From Alphaproteobacteria bacterium (GTDB lineage: Bacteria; Pseudomonadota; Alphaproteobacteria; TMED109): a DNA stretch of 57,508 bases. The DNA lies in the NCBI GenBank assembly GCA_022824395.1, contig JAJDZX010000052.1, forward strand, positions 1 through 57,508, in the 5' to 3' direction. Positions 18,418-27,670 of the stretch are shown here, piece after piece. Both the position numbers and the translations under genes were made by a program. Under the pieces are notes generated by a model. The model had not been told where the DNA came from, made no database searches, and saw only the letters and a program-made list of their open reading frames with translations. Within the stretch, counting starts at the first letter, position 1. Each line of letters begins with the position of its first letter.

Positions 18418-18959
18418 GAACTCAATTCCTCTTGCCGCATGACGCGGAGGCGCTTGCGGACTTCCGAGAGGCGCCAGCTGACGGTGCCTTCAGAGATGCC
18501 GAGGACCTGGGCGGCTTCGGCATGGGTCAATTCATCCCCGAGAACGAGCGCGGCGGTATCGCGCAGCTGCTCCGGCAGCGCGGCCATCGCTTGCTGCAGC
18601 CAGTCGAGGTTTTCGGCCGTGTGTTCCGCCGCCGCGCGTCGGTTCGACTCCCAGTGGCCCCAGCCTGCGGCTGATTTCGCGTGCGTGGCGGCGCGCCGGC
18701 GGTGATCATGGGCGGCGTTGACGGCCACGCGGTAGAGCCAGGTCGTCAACTTGGCCTCGCCCCGGAAGTGTCGCAGCTTTGCGGGCAGGGCGAGGCAGAT
18801 GTCCTGGGTCAGGTCCTCTGCGGTTTCCCGACGGCCCGTGAGGCGGAAACAGAGGCGAAAGAGGCGGTCGTAGTGGCGCTCCAGGAGCGCGGCGAATGCC
18901 GCCCGGTCGCCGCGCGCGGCGGCCAGGGCTAGGTCGTTATCGCCACTAGCCATGCACAT
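18414..18959 (-). CDS. ECF-type RNA polymerase sigma factor
   Basis: This 181-residue protein has sigma region 2 (FAALLERHYDRLFRLCFRLT, AEDLTQDICLAL, FRGEAKLTTWLYRVAVNAAHD) and region 4 (LPEQLRDTAALVLGDELTHA, AAQVLGISEGTVSWRLSEVR), with no region 1.1 or 3, as in ECF sigmas. It directs RNA polymerase to a small stress regulon. Start is ATG 18959 or ATG 18953; neither has a strong Shine-Dalgarno site. Its TGA overlaps the start of the VWA-domain gene, so the two are translationally coupled and the VWA protein may control or be controlled by this factor. Confidence 0.9.
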   Translation of the reverse strand: MCMASGDNDLALAAARGDRAAFAALLERHYDRLFRLCFRLTGRRETAEDLTQDICLALPAKLRHFRGEAKLTTWLYRVAVNAAHDHRRRAATHAKSAAGWGHWESNRRAAAEHTAENLDWLQQAMAALPEQLRDTAALVLGDELTHAEAAQVLGISEGTVSWRLSEVRKRLRVMRQEELSS

Positions 18960-19242
18960 CGCATGACATAGGACGCACCCGCATCGCCGATTCTTGGCGT
19001 GGGCATCATGCGCCCGACCCTGGCCTGGTGAGCTTGCGCACAGCTTCGCTGCAGCCATGCGCCCGGCGCGAGCTCCGAGGTGTTGTCCGCCGAGCGTTCC
19101 CGGTGCAAGCCGGTTCGCCCTGTCGTCGGACGATGACACGTTGGCGAAAGCACCGGCTGTGCGTCAGCGAATAGCGTCAGGCCGCAGCCGTCGGGGTCGC
19201 GCGATTCGCCGACGCGGTCTCGCGCCTCTGCCCGCACCGACG

Positions 19243-20511
<1,269 letters not shown>

Positions 20512-20553
20512 CTATCTTGCCCGCTGGGTGGCAAGGCTTCGCGTGGAAACCGT

Positions 20554-20862
20554 ATGGTACTTCGTCTCTTTCTTTCGGCTGCAGCACTCGTGATGGCCTG
20601 GCAGTTCCTGGCGCCGGCCGACGCTTCCTTCGTGCACTCGGTGGGGCGTGACTACATGATCCGCGAGTGGGTCGATCAGGAGCTGGATTCCGAACTCGTC
20701 GCGATCACGCCGATCATGCATGGGGGCAATCCCGCCTACCGCGTGAGCTACCGGCCGCGTTCGGAGGCGCCGGACTCCCAGCCCACGGAAGTGCTCGTCC
20801 GGGCGGACGATTTCCGCGACATGAAGCCGGTGCTCGTGTCCCCGCAGCAGAACGACGGGTAG
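20554..20862 (+). CDS. small exported protein of unknown function
   Basis: The 102-residue product starts MVLRLFLSAAALVMAWQFLA, a likely signal peptide with cleavage after APADA. The mature part (HSVGRDYMIREWVDQELDSE and VLVRADDFRDMKPVLVSP) shows no family I know. Codon usage matches its neighbours and the frame is clean. It is followed almost immediately by the kinase and enolase-like genes on the same strand and may share their transcript. A function cannot be assigned. Confidence 0.55.
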   Translation: MVLRLFLSAAALVMAWQFLAPADASFVHSVGRDYMIREWVDQELDSELVAITPIMHGGNPAYRVSYRPRSEAPDSQPTEVLVRADDFRDMKPVLVSPQQNDG

Positions 20863-20867
20863 CGTCG

Positions 20868-21893
20868 CTGACCCGGCCCGCCGCACCCGATGCAGCGCTG
20901 CTGCGGGTCCTGGCGGGGCTTGACCTCGGCCGCGGAACGGCGCCGCTCGAAGTGTCCCCGCTCACCGGGGGCGTGTCGTCCGATATCTGGAAAGTCGTCT
21001 ATCCCGGGCGGACTGTCTGTATCAAGCAAGCCCTAGCGAAGCTCCGCACCGAGGCGGACTGGTATGCGCCGGTCGGGCGCAATGCGGCGGAAGCGGACTG
21101 GCTGCGCTGGGCCAGGCGCACGGTTCCGGGCTCGGCGCCGGAGGTGCTGGCCGAGGACCGGTCCGCCGGCCTCCTCGTGATGGAGTACCTCGCGCCCGAA
21201 CGGTACCCCCTCTGGAAGGCGGAGCTGATGGCTGGCCACGTGGATGTGGCATTCGCAGGCCGGGTGGGAGACACGCTGGGGCGCCTGCACGCGGCGGCCG
21301 CGGCGGACCCCGCGGCGCCGGCCGGATTTCCCAATGCGGCGACCTTCCATGACATCCGGATCGAGCCGTACCTGCTGCATCCCATCGAACGGAATCGCGA
21401 TCTGCACGCGCCGCTTCACGCGATTGCCGGGGATCTGGCGGGCCGGGCGCAGACGCTGATCCACGGCGACGCCAGCCCGAAGAACCTGCTGCGATCGCCC
21501 GGAAGCGCGCCGGTGCTCCTGGATGCCGAGTGCGCGACCGCCGGCGATCCGGCCTTCGACCTGGCGTTCTGCCTGAACCACCTCCTGCTCAAGGGGCGTC
21601 TGTTTCCCGGCCGCGGACGAGCGCTTCTCGCAAGTGCGGCCGCCCTGCGCGAGGACTACCTCCGGCACGTGGCGTGGGAAGAGCCGGCGGCGCTCGAGAC
21701 CCGCGTGGCGCGGCTGCTGCCCGGCCTGATGCTTGGTCGCGTCGACGGCCGTTCGCCGGTCGAATACCTCGACACCGCGTTGCTTCAGTCCCCGGTCCGC
21801 GCCTTCGCCCGCGAGCACCTGATGCGCCCCGTGGCAGCCCTGCCGGCGCTCTTCGGGCGCTGGGCCCGTCTTCTGGAGAGCCTTGATGCCTGA
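20868..21893 (+). CDS. APH-fold small-molecule kinase (phosphotransferase family)
   Basis: The product, about 341 residues, has a kinase N-lobe (LTGGVSSDIWKVVYPG with the ATP lysine in TVCIKQALAKL) and the catalytic loop LIHGDASPKNLL, followed by LLDAECATAGDPAFDLAF. These are the Brenner (HGD...N) and DFG-like motifs of the aminoglycoside/choline/homoserine kinase group. Length fits. No ATG, GTG or TTG lies at the expected start: the frame is open far upstream, and the first sensible codon is CTG 20868, six bases after the preceding stop; GTG 20950 is an alternative. Its 3' end overlaps the enolase-like gene by 8 bases, which points to a shared pathway. Substrate unknown. Confidence 0.75.
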   Translation: MTRPAAPDAALLRVLAGLDLGRGTAPLEVSPLTGGVSSDIWKVVYPGRTVCIKQALAKLRTEADWYAPVGRNAAEADWLRWARRTVPGSAPEVLAEDRSAGLLVMEYLAPERYPLWKAELMAGHVDVAFAGRVGDTLGRLHAAAAADPAAPAGFPNAATFHDIRIEPYLLHPIERNRDLHAPLHAIAGDLAGRAQTLIHGDASPKNLLRSPGSAPVLLDAECATAGDPAFDLAFCLNHLLLKGRLFPGRGRALLASAAALREDYLRHVAWEEPAALETRVARLLPGLMLGRVDGRSPVEYLDTALLQSPVRAFAREHLMRPVAALPALFGRWARLLESLDA

Positions 21894-23178
21894 CACGACC
21901 ATTCGCGCCGTGCACGGACGCCGGATCTGGGATTCCCGTGGCCACCCGACCGTGGAGGCCGACGTGATCCTGGCGGACGGCGCCACCGGCCGCGCGGCCG
22001 CGCCTGCGGGTGCCAGCCGAGGCAGCGGTGAGGCCCTCGATCTCAGGGACGGCGGTGCGGCGCTCGGCGGACGGGACGTGGTGTCGGCGCTCCGGGCGCT
22101 CAACGGCCCGGTGCGCAGGGCGCTGATCGGAACGGACGTCGCGGACCAGGCGGCCGTCGACCGCACCCTCGCCGAACTCGGCGGCGAGGGGTTCGCCGAA
22201 ATTGGCGGCAACACGTCGACGGCGGTGTCGCTTGCCGCGCTCGATGCGGCTGCCCGGGCGCACGGCGTGGAACGCTGGCGGCTGCTGGCGGGGGACGACG
22301 CACCGTTGCTCCCGATGCCGGAGATCCAGCTCGTGGGCGGCGGCGCCCATGCGGCGCGCACCCTCGACCTGCAGGACATCATGGTGATGCCGGTGGGTGC
22401 GGCGTCGTTTGCGGAGGCCCTCCGGTTCACGGGCGAGACGTATCGGGCGGCCGGCCGGCTCCTTTCGGACGCCGGTCGGCTTGCGGGCGTGGCTGACGAG
22501 GGCGGCTACTGGCCTGTGTTCGACGCCAACCGCGAGGCGCTGGCGTTTGCCGTGCAGGCGATCGAGGCCGCCGGCCTGCGGCCGGGAAGCGACATGGCGC
22601 TGTCGCTGGATGTCGCTGCCAACCAGCTGCACAAGAATGGCCGGTACCGACTCCGTCTCGAGAACCGGGAGTTGGAGCCCGAGGCCTTCGCCGACGAGGT
22701 GCTGGGCTGGTGCCGGGAGTTTCCCGTGATCTCGGTCGAGGACCCGCTGGCGGAAGATGACCGGGACGGAATGGTCCGGTTCGTGGCCGCGATCGACGGT
22801 CGGGCCCAGGTCGTGGGCGACGATTTCCTGGTGACCGACGCCGGCCGCACGACTGCCGCCGCCCGGGCGTGCGCCGCGACGGCATTGCTCGTCAAGCCCA
22901 ATCAGGCGGGCACGGTCACCCGCGCGCGCGAGGCGCTCGACGCGGCCCGAAGCGCGGGCTGGGGCATCATCGTGTCGGCGCGATCGGGCGAAACCGAGGA
23001 TGTTTCGGTCACGCACCTGGCGGTCGGTTGGCGGGCGGGCCAGATGAAGGTCGGATCCTTCGCCCGTTCCGAGCGCATGGCGAAGTGGAACGAGGCGCTA
23101 CGGATCGAGGAGCGCGCGGGAGCGCGCTTCGCCGGCCGGAACGCGGTTGCGGCACCCCGATTCGGGGATCCGTTCTGA
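21886..23178 (+). CDS. enolase-superfamily paralogue with altered catalytic residues
   Basis: This 430-residue protein matches bacterial enolase end to end. Metal ligands D242 (SLDVAAN), E285 (SVEDPLAEDD) and D312 (VGDDFLVTD), the base K337 (VKPNQAGT), E205 (ADEGGYWP), H155 (GGAHA) and K388 (GQMKVGS) are kept. Three positions differ from true enolase: the loop GASTG reads GASRG (R45), the catalytic Glu of QEFM is Asp (D164 in LQDIM), and the His of SHRSGETED is Ala (A365). These sites contact the phosphate or carboxylate of 2-phosphoglycerate, so a different substrate or weak activity is likely. ATG 21886 has GGAGAG upstream, inside the end of the kinase gene. Confidence 0.85.
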   Translation: MPDTTIRAVHGRRIWDSRGHPTVEADVILADGATGRAAAPAGASRGSGEALDLRDGGAALGGRDVVSALRALNGPVRRALIGTDVADQAAVDRTLAELGGEGFAEIGGNTSTAVSLAALDAAARAHGVERWRLLAGDDAPLLPMPEIQLVGGGAHAARTLDLQDIMVMPVGAASFAEALRFTGETYRAAGRLLSDAGRLAGVADEGGYWPVFDANREALAFAVQAIEAAGLRPGSDMALSLDVAANQLHKNGRYRLRLENRELEPEAFADEVLGWCREFPVISVEDPLAEDDRDGMVRFVAAIDGRAQVVGDDFLVTDAGRTTAAARACAATALLVKPNQAGTVTRAREALDAARSAGWGIIVSARSGETEDVSVTHLAVGWRAGQMKVGSFARSERMAKWNEALRIEERAGARFAGRNAVAAPRFGDPF

Positions 23179-23186
23179 TGCGGGGC

Positions 23187-23227
23187 TCGCAGGTAACACA
23201 ATTGCTTAGCGGATGTGTGACTTGCGA
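23187..23227. repeat. imperfect 14-bp inverted repeat behind the enolase-like gene
   Basis: TCGCAGGTAACACA at 23187-23200 pairs with TGTGTGACTTGCGA at 23214-23227 with 12 of 14 bases complementary and a 13-base loop. It starts nine bases after the stop codon. No U-tract follows, so it may be an IS-end relic or an mRNA hairpin, not a classic terminator. Confidence 0.4.
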
Positions 23228-23497
23228 ATGTCCCATTGTACTCTGGAGAGCGCCGCCCGATGAGCCGCGCCATCGCGCCACGCGCCGTGGTGACGTTCCG
23301 CGTTTCCGGCGCGGCTTGGAGCCGTCGATCATGAACTCTCCGGATGCCGTCCGCACGCTGGTTGTGACCAGGCAGCACCGGGGTCCCAGCGGAGTGCAAT
23401 CCGGACGAGGGCAAGAGGACGCGTGCGCTTGCGACACTGGCCACCCGGATACCGCGCGTGCCCAGCGACGGCCGGCCGCCCCGTCGGGTTCAGCCCA
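23228..23497. other. intergenic DNA, no gene recognised
   Basis: This stretch separates the inverted repeat from the AbiEii-like gene. A frame from ATG 23332 carries no recognisable domain. Base composition is unlike the tight coding regions upstream, in keeping with a junction between core-like and accessory DNA. Confidence 0.4.
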
Positions 23498-24256
23498 GTG
23501 AACCCTGGCGAAACGCGCGGAGGGCAACCGCAGGCAGGGGTCCAGGCGGCCAGACAGGCACCGGAAGACGTGCCCGACCCGCAAGGACGGATCGCCCGAC
23601 AGGTCTTCGAAGCCGTCCGGAAGGAACTTGTCCCGGCGGATTTGTCCTTCGGGGGTGGCACGGTGCTGGCCGCCCGATGGAGACACCGGGTATCTCTTGA
23701 TGTCGACCTGTTCTGTCGACCGGATACCTTTGCCGGGCTCGACGCCGCCGCGCGACAGCGGATCGAGGTGCAGCTCGCGGGCATCCCGGGCTGTGCGAGC
23801 GAACGGACCTGGTGCGAGCCGATCGCCATCTACACCGAGATCGACGGCATCGAGGCCACCGTTCTGCCGAGAGCCGCCCGACTCTCGGAGGCTGGCGAAA
23901 TCCACCTTTCGGGGACGACGCTACGCTTGCAAGCCACCGCGGAAATCCTGCAGGGCAAGATACTGAACCGGATGTACGAGACCGGGGAGTTTGCGGTCCG
24001 CGACGTTTACGATCTCGCCTGCGCCCGCCGCCACGACCCGGCGGCACTCGACAAGGTCTTGGCGCACATTGGATCTGACATTATCGGCGACCTGAAGACG
24101 CTGCTCGCCAAGCTGCCTCCAGGCTGGAGCGAACGCGATGACAAGCAACTCGTGAAACCGCGCTACACGTGGAATGAAGATGCCCTCCGGCAGGAGATCC
24201 AGCGGGCCATCGCCATCCCGAACCTGCAGCACCAAACGCGGGACCTTGAGCCGTGA
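23498..24256 (+). CDS. AbiEii/AbiGii-type nucleotidyltransferase
   Basis: The protein has about 252 residues from GTG 23498; GTG 23569 is a shorter alternative. The core motif LSFGGGTVLAARW with HRVSLDVDLF is the GG...R...D-x-D nucleotidyltransferase signature, in which the two aspartates bind metal. Later segments (LQATAEILQGKILNRMYETG, FAVRDVYDLACA) match the AbiEii C-terminal helices. AbiEii toxins transfer nucleotides, in known cases to tRNA or other targets. The gene normally follows an AbiEi antitoxin; here there is none upstream. Instead an unrelated-looking gene overlaps its 3' end by 4 bases (GTGA). Confidence 0.8.
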   Translation: MNPGETRGGQPQAGVQAARQAPEDVPDPQGRIARQVFEAVRKELVPADLSFGGGTVLAARWRHRVSLDVDLFCRPDTFAGLDAAARQRIEVQLAGIPGCASERTWCEPIAIYTEIDGIEATVLPRAARLSEAGEIHLSGTTLRLQATAEILQGKILNRMYETGEFAVRDVYDLACARRHDPAALDKVLAHIGSDIIGDLKTLLAKLPPGWSERDDKQLVKPRYTWNEDALRQEIQRAIAIPNLQHQTRDLEP

Positions 24257-24651
24257 CCCACCGCCGGTTCCGAAGACATCCGGCATACGAGCGACCCATG
24301 CTCCGGAGTGCCGAAGCCTTCCGGCGCTTCACCGAGGCCTGCGGCAGCAATCCGCCGCAATCGAATGCGCGGCACGTCGCCGCCGTCATCGCCCGAAAAC
24401 ACTGCGCCGGGCGCCAGGGCGACCTGGATGGGCAGGCGCTGCTCGACGCGCTCCGGCGGGACCCTGACCCGACCTGCGCGGCTAGTGGCGCCATCGGGTG
24501 GATGCTGGGCAGTATCACCATCCCCGAATGCACGAAACTCGCCGTCCGGTGCGGCGTTCGCTTCGAAGATCTGGCGGCGCACCTCCGCGCCAGAACGCAG
24601 CAACGCGACGACCTGGTCCGGTACCTGAACCAGTTCACCGTCGACACCTGA
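24253..24651 (+). CDS. unknown protein translationally coupled to the AbiEii-like gene
   Basis: The 132-residue product starts at GTG 24253, overlapping the upstream TGA (GTGA), a strong sign of coupled translation. It is mostly helical by eye (LRSAEAFRRFTEACGSNPPQ, ARHVAAVIARKHCAGRQGDL), with a Cys-containing middle (IPECTKLAVRCGVRFEDLAA) and a helical end. I recognise no AbiEi winged helix or other named domain. Position suggests it is the cognate antitoxin or a partner of the nucleotidyltransferase, in an order (toxin first) unlike AbiEi-AbiEii. That role is inference. Confidence 0.6.
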   Translation: MTHRRFRRHPAYERPMLRSAEAFRRFTEACGSNPPQSNARHVAAVIARKHCAGRQGDLDGQALLDALRRDPDPTCAASGAIGWMLGSITIPECTKLAVRCGVRFEDLAAHLRARTQQRDDLVRYLNQFTVDT

Positions 24652-24753
24652 GAAACCCACCGGGGCCCGCCGCCGTGTTGAGGGCCGGCTCCAGACCTTC
24701 CGGGATCACACGAGGCGGGGCACTGGCGAGCTGGCGAACCCCGGCTCGTTCCC

Positions 24754-24930
24754 TTGATCACGCGCGTGATGGAGGCCCGCGGCGATCGCCGGAAGGACCT
24801 TGCCGTTGTGGTCGGATCGCAACCCCGGTCCTCGGAAGTGCTCAGCCACCGCCTTCTCACGCTTCCGATGATCCGTGCGTTGTCGTCGGAATGGCAACTC
24901 CCTGCAGAGGCGATCGCGCGAGTACGAACG
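24754..24930 (+). pseudogene. HigA-type antitoxin, C-terminal relic
   Basis: The segment reads ITRVMEARGDRRKDLAVVVG, SEVLSHR and LLTLPMIRAL, close to the helix-turn-helix of HigA antitoxins (RKDL, S-x-VSEVL-x-RK-x-LTLxMIR). It lacks the N-terminal part, shows a small deletion in the recognition helix region and runs on into unrelated sequence. There is no HigB toxin beside it. It is a remnant of a toxin-antitoxin module. Confidence 0.55.
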
Positions 24931-25058
24931 CGTCCGCCAGCCTTAAGCGGGCATGCTCTCGCGCCGGTGCGCACGCGGATCCCAGGCTGCATTCGGTCAG
25001 CTCCGCGTTCCTGCCTCCAGCCACGCGCCCGGATTGGCGTTGACCGATCACCTCGTCC

Positions 25059-25514
25059 TTATCCGTGGTCAGGAAGCGAAGGCACGGCTTCGATGGCGGC
25101 GATGTAGTCAGCCGGCAGGTCAAGCTCACGAGCGCCCGCGAGCACCATCTTCTTGTAGGAGTCGAGCGGCCGGAGGCAGGAATCTCGGGTCTCTCGCTTG
25201 GCCAGGTACATCGTGGCTGCCATCAGCCGTTCGTCACAGGTGACCCTGACCGCTACCCGCCGGTAGCCGGGGCCCTCGATCGCGTCCAGTCGGGCCAGTT
25301 GCGTTTCGGTCAGGCGGAGGAGGGCACCCCATACGCGGTCGCCCGGGTCGTCCGACGGGAATGCATCGCACTTGCCGGTGCCGTCGAGCCCGCCCAGCTT
25401 GTGAAATCGGAGTACGTGCCCCGTCAGGCAGGCGGCTCCCAATCGTTCACAGGGACCGAGGCGCCCTTCGATGCGCGCCGTCAACATGTTGGATCCGTAC
25501 GCAAAATAGAGCAA
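25059..25514 (-). CDS. gamma-glutamylcyclotransferase-fold protein
   Basis: The 151-residue product begins LYFAYGSNML, the substrate-binding YGSN motif of the GGCT/BtrG fold. It continues with RVWGALLRLTETQLARLDAI and EGPGYRRVAV, where the glutamate is the general acid/base. The ending YKKMVLAGARELDLPADYIA also fits. Family enzymes cyclise gamma-glutamyl amines to 5-oxoproline. The start is TTG 25514 with a GGAGGGG site seven bases upstream, which decides it over longer forms; the resulting length is typical. It stands alone, divergent from the TRAP operon. Confidence 0.85.
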   Translation of the reverse strand: MLYFAYGSNMLTARIEGRLGPCERLGAACLTGHVLRFHKLGGLDGTGKCDAFPSDDPGDRVWGALLRLTETQLARLDAIEGPGYRRVAVRVTCDERLMAATMYLAKRETRDSCLRPLDSYKKMVLAGARELDLPADYIAAIEAVPSLPDHG

Positions 25515-25926
25515 CCCAAAACCCCTCCGTGTAATCGGCGTTGCTGCCGTCACAGGCGGGGCGGCCGTGCGGCCAATGCCTTCGACCGTCCCGAGCGCCG
25601 GTAACCCGCTGGCAACCGCCCGCAACCAACGACTGGGGGACCCGGATGCCGCCGCGATTACGGAGAAAACCCAGAGCAAGATACGCGGATTGACCTCGTG
25701 CCGTGCCCGTCCGGGGCGGGCGCTTGTCCGGGACGGGAGACGTCGCGGACGGCGCCTGACGGCAGTCTTGCACTGCGTTGGCCGGTGCCGCCGATGCGCC
25801 GGGAGGGCGGGTGGCATCCGTATTGCGCGTGCTGAAGCCGCCTGTCCTGATGCAGGCGGTCAATATCGGGCGCTCCGAACATGCATTAGGATGACCGGTT
25901 CTGCGCGGGCGGGAACGGAGGCGTCG
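25515..25926. other. divergent intergenic region upstream of the TRAP operon
   Basis: The 412 bases between the cyclotransferase (minus) and dctP (plus) have no recognisable gene. They should carry the promoters of both; I could not pick unambiguous -35/-10 boxes. Confidence 0.45.
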
Positions 25927-27048
25927 ATGCCGAGATTGATCAAGTTCGGGATGGCGGTGGCCCTGCTGGTGGGTGGCCTGAGCGCGACCACGGCAGGTGC
26001 CAAGGACTTGATCTTCGCCGTCGGACTGCCTCCCATCCACACTTGGTCGAAGACGCTCGCCTACGTCGACGAGCACATCGACGAGCGTTCAGGCGGGGCG
26101 CTCTCGACCGAGGTCTTTTACGGCTCCCTCCTCAATCTCAAGCAGGGACTGACCGGGGTCCGCGACGGGCTGGCGGATGCAGCCCTCCTGGTCCCCGGCT
26201 ACCACCCGGCGGAAATGCCGCAGGTCAACCTGATCCTCGACCTCGCCATGCTCGGACACAACGCCACGGTGCTGTCGGCTGCAACCAGCGAGTACATGTT
26301 CACCTGCCCGGAATGCCTTGCGGAGTCCGAGGCCAACGGCTCCGTCTTCCTCGCGATGACGTCGAACGCGCCGTACATGCTGCTGACGACGGAACCGATG
26401 ACCACAATCGAATCCCTCGAGGGCAAGAACATCCGCAGCTTTTCGGCATTCGGGCGCTGGGTCGAGTACATCGGCGGAATCAAGATGTCGCTGTCCGCCA
26501 ACGACATCTACGACGCGCTGAGCCGCGGCACGCTGGACGCCAACCTGCACCCGGCCACCGAGCTCTACAACCTGAATTTCAAGGACGTCGCGAAGTACAT
26601 CACGCGGCTGCCGCTCGGGACCTACCACGGCAATCAGTTCAACATGAACATTGACACGTGGCGCGGTCTCACGACCGACGAGCGCCGTCTCCTGCTCGAC
26701 CTGTTTGCCGAAGCATCGGCGCTCACCACAGTGCAGTTCCAGACCTTCAACGATGACATCCTCAACGGCGCGGGTGCGGCCGACGGGATCCAGGTCCTCG
26801 AGCCGGCGCCCGACCTGGTTGCCGCCACCGAACGGTTCATCGCCCAGGACATGGCCAACATGGACACCATGGCGAGGGAGAACTATGGGATCACGGACGC
26901 AGCCCCCCGGATCGCGCGCTTCACCAGGCTGATCGAGAAGTGGCGCGGACTGCTGGGAGACATCGACGCGACCGACGTCGCTGCGGTGACGGCGCTCTAC
27001 AAGCGGGAAATCTGGGACCACGTCGATGCCGCCACGCACGGCATGTGA
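25927..27048 (+). CDS. dctP: TRAP transporter periplasmic substrate-binding protein DctP
   Basis: This 373-residue protein has a signal peptide (IKFGMAVALLVGGLSATTAGA). The DctP fold follows: LIFAVGLPPIHTWSKTLAYV, then LLVPGYHPAEMPQVNLILDL, SLEGKNIRSFSAFGRWVEYI and NDIYDALSRGTLDANLHPAT (hinge region). The C-terminal helices end near ALYKREIWDHVDAA. It captures an organic acid, or a related solute, for the sodium-driven permease encoded by the next two genes. GGAGG lies five bases before ATG 25927. The CoA ligase at the end of the operon suggests that the imported acid is activated to a thioester. Confidence 0.92.
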   Translation: MPRLIKFGMAVALLVGGLSATTAGAKDLIFAVGLPPIHTWSKTLAYVDEHIDERSGGALSTEVFYGSLLNLKQGLTGVRDGLADAALLVPGYHPAEMPQVNLILDLAMLGHNATVLSAATSEYMFTCPECLAESEANGSVFLAMTSNAPYMLLTTEPMTTIESLEGKNIRSFSAFGRWVEYIGGIKMSLSANDIYDALSRGTLDANLHPATELYNLNFKDVAKYITRLPLGTYHGNQFNMNIDTWRGLTTDERRLLLDLFAEASALTTVQFQTFNDDILNGAGAADGIQVLEPAPDLVAATERFIAQDMANMDTMARENYGITDAAPRIARFTRLIEKWRGLLGDIDATDVAAVTALYKREIWDHVDAATHGM

Positions 27049-27123
27049 GCCGGCGCGCCCCTGCCTGCCGGATCAAGCCCGCTAGCGCCGCAGCGACGAT
27101 GACGGCGCAGCACTAGGACTGGC

Positions 27124-27669
27124 ATGTATCGGCTCGGACGCATCCTCGGCCGTGTGACCGACGTGCTCGCGGTGATCGGGTGCGTGGCGGTCGTGCTGAT
27201 GATGCTGCACATCACGCTTGACGTGTTCATGCGGCTGATCGGCCACCCGATCCCGGCCACGGTGACGATCGTGCCGCACTACTACATGCTGCCGATCATC
27301 TTCCTGCCGCTGGCGCTGGCCGAGCGCAACGACGCCCACATCACAGTGGAGGTCTTCGTCCAGCTGCTGCGCCGGCGATGGCAGCAGGCGCTGGCCGTCG
27401 TGAGCTGGGCGGTCTCGGCCATCGTCTTCAGCCTGCTCTTCTACCAGACGCTGCTGGATGCGCTGGAAAAGACGGCGGTCGGCACGTTCATGATGGAGGT
27501 CGACTGGAAGATCCCGATCTGGGCGTCCTACTACTTTCTCCCCGTCGGGTTTGCGCTGGTGGTGGTGGTCCTGCTCTACCGGATCGCGGTGACGTTGATG
27601 GGTGTGGAGAGCAGCCTGGGCGAAGTCCAGCACGACGCCTTCCGCGATCCGCACGTCGGTCTCGAATAG
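27124..27669 (+). CDS. dctQ: TRAP transporter small permease DctQ
   Basis: The 181-residue product has four predicted membrane helices (for example VLAVIGCVAVVLMMLHITLDVFM split over helix 1, and YYMLPIIFLPLALAERNDAH), which is the DctQ topology. It joins DctM to form the membrane unit and contacts the loaded DctP. It starts 75 bp after dctP, and dctM begins one base after its stop. Sequence is complete and unremarkable. Confidence 0.9.
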   Translation: MYRLGRILGRVTDVLAVIGCVAVVLMMLHITLDVFMRLIGHPIPATVTIVPHYYMLPIIFLPLALAERNDAHITVEVFVQLLRRRWQQALAVVSWAVSAIVFSLLFYQTLLDALEKTAVGTFMMEVDWKIPIWASYYFLPVGFALVVVVLLYRIAVTLMGVESSLGEVQHDAFRDPHVGLE

Positions 27670-27670
27670 C

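Noticed and set aside
21033..23016. Two long minus-strand open frames
   Set aside because: They mirror the kinase and enolase-like genes and show no conserved domain.
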